From assembly GCF_009870125.1 (NCBI RefSeq), contig NC_046679.1, positions 31,000,001 through 31,064,000 on the forward strand: a stretch of DNA of 64,000 nt. Direction: 5' to 3'. Both the position numbers and the translations under genes were made by a program. Of this stretch, positions 56,678-64,000 are shown one piece after another. The stretch is from Drosophila pseudoobscura (lineage: Eukaryota > Arthropoda > Insecta > Diptera > Drosophilidae). How positions within the stretch are numbered: the stretch's first letter is position 1; every line of letters begins with the position of its first letter. The notes beneath the pieces are model-generated. The model searched no databases, was not told the DNA's origin, and saw only the letters and a list, made by a program, of their open reading frames with translations.

Positions 56678-57615
56678 TTCTGTGTGTGTTTTGGTAGCCA
56701 TCCTTAGGTAAGAAGTTGGCACCCTTTTCCTCTCTCTCTTGAAGGGTGATGCATCAGAGATCCAAGAGTTCGTTCTACCAATATTCATTCCCCCCGCATG
56801 TGCCAATGAGATTTATTGTAGCGCCTGTGTGTGGTCCCTCCTCCTTCGCTCTTGACTTTTTTTTTATTACTTTTTGTATATATTTTTTGTTTAATTACAA
56901 TTCAATGAACTTCGAGTGAACTTCGCTCAACAGGTGGGCCCTTTCTCTCAAATGATTGACATTGAACTTATCTCAAAAAATGATATCATCTACACAGAAT
57001 ACTTCTGTAGCAGAACACACCGATTTCCAATGAAATCAATAATCGGATTCTCATCTTTTTTTGAATGTCAGCCTCGTATATCAATTTCATGTGGTACCGT
57101 TAAATGATGCGGCAAACCCCAAAAGGAATTTCCGAACGAACCCAAAATTGTGTTCCTCTTGAAACATTACCTAATCGCAGGGCCTAAAGACCATTGCCAG
57201 TTCCAGAAAAAAGCACTAATTAACTGGTAAAAAAAAAACAGAAGAGGAGCCACGCCCTCGAGGGCTGGCTTCCAAACCAGAACCAAGATACAAATATATA
57301 CATATATATATATGTGTATCTTTTTTTTTTGGGAAGCCCTAATTGAAACAACTTTATTACCAACCAAAATATCGAATATTGTATTTGCCTGGAGGATATT
57401 TACAAGAACTCGGAGGAAGGAAAGGCGTCAACGTACACAATTTTTATGTGTGTGCAAACGGATCTTTCGGAGGCTTTTTCGAATCGATTGGAGTGGCGCC
57501 TCGGACCTCAGTCCGAGTCCCGGGTTACTTCTTTTACAACTTTCGCAGGAAATGGTTCTGGAAATGCTGCAGTTAAAAAATTGAAACAAATAATTTACGA
57601 GCTCATAACGAAACC

Positions 57616-57638
57616 CGAGAGAGAGAGAGAGAGAGAGA
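57616..57638. repeat. (GA)n microsatellite
   Basis: Eleven GA dinucleotides. Confidence 0.85.
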
Positions 57639-57934
57639 AACAGAGAGGAAGCTGGAGCCAAGATCGATTCGACTGCGACTCTCAGACGACCCGCGATAGA
57701 TTAAGAGTTCATTCAGAGTAAAAAAAGTGTCAACTATCAGGGGGATTCACCTGAGAGACAGACATAGCGATAGGGAGTGGGGGGGTAGGGGGTATAAGGT
57801 TTCGCCGATCAAATGAAATTGATATTTTCCAAAGAACAAACAACATTTCTGTTGAATTTTTCGATGGTGCAACAGGTTTTTTTTTTCGTCGTTAGATCAT
57901 TTTATTGTCGTTTGTTTTTCCCCATAAAATATTT

Positions 57935-58520
57935 CGACATTTTTATTGATTTCTAGTTGCATTTTTGTCATATTTCTTATCCCCCAAGTGACTCATTCGC
58001 TGGGACTTTGGCCTCTTGACGCGCATTCGTTTGCGTAGAGCCCGGGCCGGACGCGTCATTGGCAAACATTTTGGTCATGCACCATAAAACATAACCAAAA
58101 ATACAATAGTTTTGTGCCAAAAATATCTGAAGGTGAGGTTCTGGAAAAGTGGAAAATACGTCAAAAGCGAAAAACCGCAACAATTGACGTTGCCAGGATT
58201 TTTAATTTTAAATTGCTTCTGGAATTGAGGCATGTACTTTCTGCGGTTCTGTGTGGACTTGTGCACGTAGTCCCATTTTCTGCGAACCAGTCAAGGGTAT
58301 AATATGCAGATTTGTATTGCGAAATAGGCGCCAAATCTTACTCATTTCCGATTTGGCTGTTGTTGTTTGTTCTATAAATTTAAAAATATTCCTTTTTGCG
58401 GTTATTCTTTGAATCTTAAAAATATCCCGCTCATGTTTCATCAAATAAAAAAAGACTCCCCTTATCACTTACCGAAATTTAAATTCCGCGCCCATCTGCC
58501 CTCCGGCTAGATGCAACTCT
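57935..58520 (-). CDS. Candidate small spliced gene divergent from the MICU3-like gene (frame unresolved)
   Basis: On the minus strand, strong signals line up: a CG|GTAAGTG donor (58473|58472), an AATTTATAG acceptor (exon from 58371), an ATGA|GTAAGA donor (58342|58341), a CCACTTTTCCAG acceptor (exon from 58140) and AATAAA hexamers near 57947 and 57927. Possible products: (a) an intronless 45-codon frame from ATG 58345 to TAA 58208, starting MSKIWRLFRNTNLHI and resembling a mitochondrial presequence; (b) ATGA spliced to 58140, giving 55 residues with one membrane-like segment (LQIFLAQNYCIFGYVLW) and a polar tail ending ANESLGG, stop TAA 57981-57979; (c) a start at MGAEFKF in the first exon, reading a third frame. 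I cannot choose from sequence alone and recognise none of the products. Confidence 0.4.
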
Positions 58521-58637
58521 GAGTCATGTGCTGCCATCTGGCAACCCTCTGCCTACTACGTAGGCCAGCCAACCGCGCTTACGTTACGTCTTTCTATTTG
58601 TCACTGTTTCGGTTTTTTTTCCTCGACCCGGACTAAA
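58474..58637. promoter_or_regulatory. Shared bidirectional promoter interval
   Basis: About 165 bases lie between the first donor of the candidate minus-strand gene and the MICU3-like start codon. It is GC-richer than its flanks, with no TATA box but CAGATGGCAGC-type sequence on the minus strand, as in housekeeping fly promoters. Confidence 0.4.
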
Positions 58638-58892
58638 ATGGCTAATTTAGTCGCTAGAATAACGGTTAAAACGGGCGCACTAGTCACGCAACGCACAAAT
58701 GTGGGCGTGACAGTGTGCAGATATGCCAAGTACTCGAGTGGACCGGTGAACACAAGTGGATTTAGCAAACGAACGCATCGCTTGCTGTCGCTGCTGGGCG
58801 GCAGTGCAATTTCCGTGGCGGCAGTAATTGCATTCATAAAGCTCCGTGCCCTGGACAATACCGTGAATGCAGTTAGCCTGAAGAAACGCATG
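58638..58892 (+). CDS. MICU3: MICU3-like exon 1 (mitochondrial N-terminus)
   Basis: This exon encodes residues 1-85, starting MANLVARITVKTGALVTQR: few acidic and many basic and hydroxylated residues, as in import sequences. A hydrophobic stretch LLSLLGGSAISVAAVIAF follows. The donor CGCATG|GTAAAT is phase 0. The join to exon 2 is inferred from phase and family. Confidence 0.8.
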
Positions 58893-61800
58893 GTAAATAT
58901 GTCCATAAAAACCGCAACAGAATAGAGGGAAAAAAGTTGAGTGCCTGTTGGGAAAAAAGTCAATAATTTTGGACGTAAAAAGACTCGCGCAGCTATTTTT
59001 AGATTGGGGCACTACCACGTTACGCTGTGCTGCGACTGTGTTGCTCGTTTCGTTACGTTAGCCAACAGCTGTTTTCAGGTGGTTTGTTGTGCTCGCGGCA
59101 TTCGCTGCACTATTTTCGATCTTTACGAGTTCATTTAGGCTTTAATTAGCCAATCAATGATTTAATTAGCTGTTTAATGTCAAGTTCCTTTCGATCTATG
59201 GATTCCGTGGGCTTACACGTAGGAAAACCCAGAAATTTGGTTCAGGGTCGTTATCATTCCACCACTCCACTTGGATGTTGTAATTTTTGTTGTCGTTTTT
59301 GTTATTCATGTCGGTGCGTGTCCAAGTTCAATGAAACAACAATAGCTAGGGAGGAGGGGTGGCTTTTTGGGAGTCGAACCTTTTAATACCCTAACAGGTG
59401 GATCTTTTGTATGGCAGCTATATGATATAGTGTTCCGATCATGCTGGTTCCGATTTATATGCCTCTTTTGATCATACAAAAGATGTATGCTAATTTTCGG
59501 GCCAAATATTGGTAAACTAATTGAGTTCCAAGGGAACCCTCTGCCAAAAACAAAAGCCCCCTTAAAGCAGCAACATTTACCCGCACGTCATTTGTCAACC
59601 TGTTGACATTGTCTCTGGGGGGGGAGACAGACGCTGACTGCAGGTGCGTGCCGCCCTACAGAGGGTGTCTCCGTAGATAAGACCCCCGAGTATTTCCTCG
59701 ATTTGTGGTGTGAAATGTTAATATTTACATTGGTGGTAAGAGTGGAGGTTGGTCTTTGAGCAATTGCTTATCAGAGCAGAGCTTTTGGAAGTAGGTGAGA
59801 GATAGAGGATTATATTCCAAAGTACTTTGTATGGTCATTATTAGTCATGTTAATGGAGGTGGGGGAAGCCCTTTATTGATGGTGATCGTTGCTTGAGGAA
59901 ATCCCATTGATATTTCCTGTGAAAAGATGGCAAACACCTCATGAATGAATGAATGAATATTTCAATAGATTTGTCCAACAATGACTTGATTGCTTCCTTC
60001 CTAAAGGAATATCAAATTACCCACCCAAATCTTAATTTGCTTGTCGGCAGAATCTTCAAATTCCAGACAGATCACCCCATCTTTCTGCGTATCGTTGATA
60101 TCTCAAGATCAAATACCCATAATGCCACATTGTAAGTGCCACAAATTCGTACGAAAACATGCCACACACCTTGAAAAATGCATTAACAGCAGCGACAAGG
60201 AGATATATGATATGATATGATGAAGTGGCAAAGTAGTTATGATACGGATACGCCCACGCACCTGCAGGAGGCTGTACCGAAATGCTGACAGAATGCCAGT
60301 TACTGACAAATTTATCTATTCTATCAATCGATCTGGTTGCTGGATCTGATACACCCACAAAATGTATGTACCCAATGCCAGACACAGGCGTGGCCTGAGC
60401 TTCAATCCGGAGTTTGGTTTTGGTTTTGATTTTGGTTTCGGTTTTGGCCCTGACATGTGTGTTATGACAACTGCGCCGACGACTGCGCCTGATGATGATG
60501 AATGAGTTTTAATTGTTGCCTATAAAGCCACCAGCGCCTGCAGCTATATCGAATCTCCTCTCCTTGTTGTCTGATCTCCACCAGGTCCACCAACACAGTG
60601 GATCCAAAGCCACGGATATCTGACCAAGAAGCTGGGAAAGAAATAAGGCAAATATTAGAAGAAAGTGTTTGCAGATAAAAGAGGTTCAAAATGTTAAAGA
60701 TTTAATTAGGGACCATTTCATCGTAGGCATTGTTTCAAAAATCATCTCTTTCTAACATCTGTAAAATAACAGAATTTAAGTAACGAGCACACAAATAAAT
60801 GTTCATGTGAGCATCATTACTATGTGCTCAACAAATATGCTATTTTCTTCGCATAGTTCTTTCTCAAAGAAATGATCTTTTTGTTAATTTTTCAAGCCAT
60901 ATTCTAGAAATGTTTTCTTGAGACTTTCCTGCCTTGAGTGGAAGCTTCTTTGGCGGGAGTTGAAACTGCTATTTTCAAATATTTTTTTAATGAAAAAATT
61001 TAATAAATTACTTCTTTTAGTTACAAATAAAACCCCCCCAAATGTTTTTGCAGAATACTTTATTTTGCATCGATACAAAATTACTGAATCGGTGTCCTAT
61101 ATCTTACACCGTTTGGTAAATTTCTAAGGCTACTTCTTTGACTTTTGAACTACTGTTCCTACCGACTGCAGCCTGCCGAATGATGTCAGCTTTTGGCTTT
61201 ATGAAGAATTGTATCTGTGGCCTCTTGGTGTTTTGGTCTTTGGTTTTTTCGGTCTTGAAGCGTGGGCGTGGCTGCTGCCGCTGCTGCATGCACATGTCTA
61301 ACATTCAAATTGGCCTTTGTTCGGAATGAGTGTCTGTGGCAGGAGGAGTAGAGTTATGGCCTGGGAGTTGTCTTTGCACCACAAATAAAATACAATTGAG
61401 TCATTCCTGTGGGCCCCCCTACGAGACAGGGTCTAGATTACACGTTATTTTTTTCGGTTTTGTGGGTGGCATTAAGTGTCAGATTTATTGGGATGAGGAT
61501 GTTCTCAAAATCAATTTGACACTTTATTTGCCCAAAGGCGCAAACACACAACGTGGGAATCCTGTCCAGTCGATCGTCAAAAATTCAAAATTCAAATTAA
61601 ATTTAAATGCAAAAAGATCGGTGCATGTACGATCCGAAAACCGGATCAAATTAATATTTCTGAGAGCAGTTGGAGGCCTTCCCACTGGGGGCAGGCAGGC
61701 ATTAATCAAAACGTCACCAGATTGGAGACCCCAGACCTCAGAGATCTCGGAGCAGATCCCCCAAAAGCTTTTGTTGTCTCGACTTTGGGTCTGCCTTTGT

Positions 61801-63611
61801 GACCAAGCGGCGGAAATATCAGTGTTCGTGGCGCGATCCAATCATTCCATTGATTTATTTCAATTATACGAGAGTATGCCATGCCCCCACCAGTACAGGC
61901 CAGGCCAGGCATGGCATATCAAGTTACCTTTAACAATCCTTTCGATTTAGCACTGATTCAATGTTCCATCTTCCACTCTTTTTTCAGCGCGATGATAGCG
62001 AGCTGGAGAATGTGAAGCTTACAGCACGGGAGCGTCGCTTCATCAAATTTGCCTCCGTGGAGTTCGACGATCAGTTGTACATGACGCCCCAGGACTTCCT
62101 AGAGTCGGTGGTAGAACAAGAGCCCAGACGTGAGTGCTATTTTTTCGATATTTTTAATGCATTTTTCTACTAATTATACTTTGTTTTCATAGCACGTCTG
62201 AAGCGCCGACAGCTGTCCAGCGATGAGGTGGACAAATACAAGGAAAATACACCTGCATTGAAGAAGGGCTCCACGCGTTTGTTCCGCAATTTGAGAGATA
62301 AGGGTAAAGGACATCAGTAGAGTCTTTTTGGAGCTTAAAGAGAATAGGGATATATGGTTTGCATCAAATGATGATCTAATGCGAGCCTTAAGGCCTTGAA
62401 TACATCAATATTATATTTAGAACTCAAAGAACATAAAAATCGCCATAAATTTGTTTTGATGGAAGCCTTAAATAGCTTCAAATTAAATTTAAATTAAGGT
62501 TTCTGCGAAATATACAGTCTCTAGCGTTGAATGTGACCTTTGTCACCTTTGAAATATGTGAAATTGTTGTTTAGGACCATCAAAACGATCAAATTCAAGA
62601 ATTTAGTCATATAGAACGGTCTTCCAAATTAAGAAGAGACTAGGACCATATGAATCGATAGGATTCTGCCTCTATTGAAAGCTTTATAGAGCAAAAACCT
62701 GGAATAATGTATGGGATAGATGTCTTAAAGCCATGAAAAAAGTTTCTGTAATAAAATAAAATCATAGAAAGTTGCTAAAATTGTATAGAAATCTAGATTA
62801 TAGTTATATGGCATATATACATTACTTTGAAAATTTCTTTAAGCTCCAAAACGGATGGTTTTTATGCACATTTTCTCATAACAAACTTTTCTTTTGAATT
62901 CCAGGCATTGTCTCCTACACGGAATACCTTTTCCTGCTCTCTATACTGACAAGTAAGACGATCCATGATTAAATCTTCAGAATATCCCATTTAATATACT
63001 TTAACATCTAAATTTTATAGAGCCCAAATCTGGTTTTCGCATTGCCTTCAATATGTTCGACACAGACGGCAATCAGCGCGTGGACAAAGAAGAATTTCTA
63101 GTGGTAAATAGTGGGTGACTGCTACCCCTACCATTCATGGGTTCATTCTATTGATTTCCCATTGATTATCGTATGATTTACTTATAATTTATAATGCGTT
63201 TATTCATTAGATAGTTTCCATTTTGGCGGGCGCCTTTAAAGAGAATCAAAATATTGATCCCCAAACCAAAAGAATTGTAAGCATTGTTTGTGTTTCCTTT
63301 CATTTAATTTAATTTAAGTCTATCATTTAATACGAATTAATTGTGAAGTAATGGAAATTCGTTAAAGCCAGCCCTAGGGCAATGGATGTAAGCAGCACCA
63401 ACAGACAGTCAGAGACTCAGACACCTTGCAATTAAGATATGATTTCCATTTATTTTTCTATCCGATATATAATTTGTTTTATTTGTTAAACCTCACGTGT
63501 ATCCTCCTCCTCCTCCCAATCCAATCGTATCGCTAGCTGTCGCGTTTAGTGTCCTATGAAGAGCAAAGAGAGATGCAGAATAGCCGTATGCCCATGGCCA
63601 AGAAGGGTCTT
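58638..63611 (+). CDS. MICU3: MICU3-like mitochondrial calcium-uptake EF-hand protein, 5' part (7 exons, runs off window)
   Basis: The coding exons are 58638-58892, 61988-62129, 62193-62303, 62905-62952, 63021-63103, 63211-63276 and 63537-63611: 780 nt, 260 residues, no stop. MICU proteins sit in the mitochondrial intermembrane space and gate the calcium uniporter MCU. Seen: a basic N-terminus and hydrophobic segment (about 49-68) fitting mitochondrial import; the family signature LTARERRFIKFASVEF (96-111) and QLYMTPQDF; GSTRLFRNLRDKGIVSYTEY; and a canonical EF-hand loop DTDGNQRVDKEE at 199-210 with all calcium ligands. LYMTPxDF and FRIAFNMFDTDGN resemble vertebrate MICU3 more than MICU1, so I read it as the fly MICU3 orthologue (D. 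melanogaster CG4662). All joins keep phase. More 5' exons inside the 3.1 kb first intron are possible. The second EF-hand would lie beyond the right edge. Confidence 0.9.
59384..59470. mobile_element. Remnant of a dispersed Drosophila repeat
   Basis: The segment contains TTTTAATACCCT followed by TGTATGGCAGCTATATGATA and a GTTCCGATCATGCTGGTTCCGA stretch. These phrases match, from memory, a short nonautonomous element family scattered through Drosophila genomes; I cannot name it safely. Only a fragment is present. Confidence 0.45.
60413..60448. repeat. Imperfect (GGTTTT)n tract
   Basis: Five to six copies of GGTTTT-like units, in the MICU3-like first intron. Confidence 0.7.
61988..62129 (+). 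CDS. MICU3: MICU3-like exon 2
   Basis: This exon encodes residues 86-132, including LTARERRFIKFASVEFDDQ and MTPQDFLESV. The acceptor is TTTTTTCAG and the donor AGAC|GTGAGT (phase 1). Confidence 0.93.
62193..62303 (+). CDS. MICU3: MICU3-like exon 3
   Basis: This 111 nt exon completes Pro133 and encodes RLKRRQLSSDEVDKY through STRLFRNLRDK. The acceptor TTTTCATAG follows a 63 nt intron; the donor is AAGG|GTAAAG (phase 1). Confidence 0.93.
62304..62904 (+). other. MICU3-like intron 3 (601 nt)
   Basis: AT-rich intron ending GAATTCCAG. I see no other feature. Confidence 0.8.
62905..62952 (+). CDS. MICU3: MICU3-like exon 4
   Basis: This 48 nt exon encodes GIVSYTEYLFLLSILT, the conserved MICU stretch before the first EF-hand. 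The donor is ACAA|GTAAGA (phase 1). Confidence 0.93.
63021..63103 (+). CDS. MICU3: MICU3-like exon 5 (EF-hand 1)
   Basis: This 83 nt exon encodes KPKSGFRIAFNMF and the EF-hand loop DTDGNQRVDKEE, then FLV. The acceptor is TTTTATAG and the donor GTG|GTAAAT (phase 0). Confidence 0.94.
63211..63276 (+). CDS. MICU3: MICU3-like exon 6 (symmetric, 66 nt)
   Basis: It encodes IVSILAGAFKENQNIDPQTK plus RI, between a TTCATTAG acceptor and an ATT|GTAAGC donor. It is phase 0 on both sides and could be skipped without a frame change. Confidence 0.8.
63537..63611 (+). CDS. MICU3: MICU3-like exon 7 (symmetric, 75 nt)
   Basis: It encodes LSRLVSYEEQREMQNSR then MPMAKKGL, between a TATCGCTAG acceptor and a CTT|GTAAGT donor. 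It is phase 0 on both sides. The acceptor lacks a strong pyrimidine tract at its last bases, though CTCCTCCTCCTCC lies upstream, which suits regulated use. Confidence 0.75.
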
Positions 63612-64000
63612 GTAAGTGGGAGAATAAATCCGTAAACAATTGTGTTGGCTTCGCTTCAAGAGCAAAAAAAACCAGGCTCCAAATATGCCTCAAAGTCGCC
63701 TAAGTCCTCCGCTTACGTTGTGTTATGCTACGTTCTGTTGATATTCGTTGTTACGTTACATTAAATTATAGATCATATGTCTATATGTACATATATGCTG
63801 TTGCTTAAGTATACCTTTTGTATTGCCTTTGAAGTTACTTTTGTTTTAATGTTCTTTTGCGTTTATCGTTTTTTATACCCCACCCCAAAACTATCAAAAA
63901 TTCCCACCACAAAACATAATCCTCACTAAAAATAAACCCCCCTAACTTTTCTTCTCTCTAAAACCCAAAAACCCCACAACACAAATCCATACTATCCATG
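63612..64000 (+). other. Partial intron of the MICU3-like gene at window edge
   Basis: This starts with the exon 7 donor and is C/A-rich towards the end. No further exon is visible before the window stops. Confidence 0.7.

Larger units (their letters stand above)
53990..57930. other. Intergenic DNA with tandem repeats
   Basis: No supported gene. It holds the 4 x 190 bp array (55,063-55,822), a long (CT)n tract (56,637-56,673), a (GA)n tract (57,616-57,638) and a G-rich run near 57,771-57,792. A 77-codon open frame at 57,343-57,576 (plus) without ATG is noted in the findings. Confidence 0.55.
58893..61987 (+). other. First intron of the MICU3-like gene (3,095 nt)
   Basis: It has GTAAAT and TTTTTTCAG ends. 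It contains a fragment of a dispersed fly repeat (59,384-59,470), a (GAAT)n tract (59,940) and GGTTTT repeats (60,413-60,448). A 206-codon plus-strand frame at 61,330-61,950 has no coding character. An unseen small exon in this intron cannot be excluded. Confidence 0.7.

Noticed and set aside
61330..61950. 206-codon plus-strand frame in the MICU3-like intron
   Set aside because: No homology to MICU proteins and irregular composition. It ends before the exon 2 acceptor in a stop.

Overview
The window is eukaryotic genomic DNA from a fruit fly (genus Drosophila). The evidence is a branchless-type FGF gene with the exon structure and sequence known from Drosophila, short GT-AG introns, Pol III tRNA genes with no encoded CCA, and AT-rich noncoding DNA full of short simple repeats. 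The tRNA-Val genes beside bnl match my memory of the D. melanogaster 92B neighbourhood. A species outside the melanogaster subgroup, perhaps of the obscura group, is plausible, but that is inference.

Layout. 0-1.5 kb: three plus-strand tRNA genes, two Val-CAC and one Ala-AGC. 1.5-5.6 kb: noncoding DNA, including the probable 3' untranslated region of bnl. 5.65-41.28 kb: the whole coding region of branchless (bnl, FGF ligand) on the minus strand. It has three coding exons, a 2.8 kb intron and a 30.6 kb intron, and gives a 735-residue product. The large intron holds an antisense tRNA-Thr gene, four families of degenerate tandem repeats and several G-quadruplex motifs. 41.3-53 kb: upstream noncoding DNA with two candidate bnl leader or promoter regions (about 42.0-42.3 and 48.23-48.72 kb). 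53.2-53.96 kb: a plus-strand two-exon gene for a 236-residue protein I do not recognise. 54-58 kb: mostly noncoding, with four tandem copies of a 190 bp unit. 57.9-58.5 kb: splice and polyadenylation signals of a probable small minus-strand gene, head to head with the next gene. 58.64 kb to the end: the first seven coding exons of a mitochondrial calcium-uptake (MICU3-like) EF-hand gene, which runs off the right edge.

How the parts relate. bnl encodes the secreted FGF that guides tracheal branching through the receptor Breathless and is hypoxia-responsive through Sima/HIF. Its giant intron is therefore the natural place to look for regulatory DNA. The ~250 bp tandem repeat carrying a CACGTG core in each copy (16.9-17.6 kb) is the most interesting element there. 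MICU3-like proteins gate the mitochondrial calcium uniporter. The small divergent gene shares its promoter interval, but its reading frame is unresolved. I see no CRISPR array, prophage or complete transposon.
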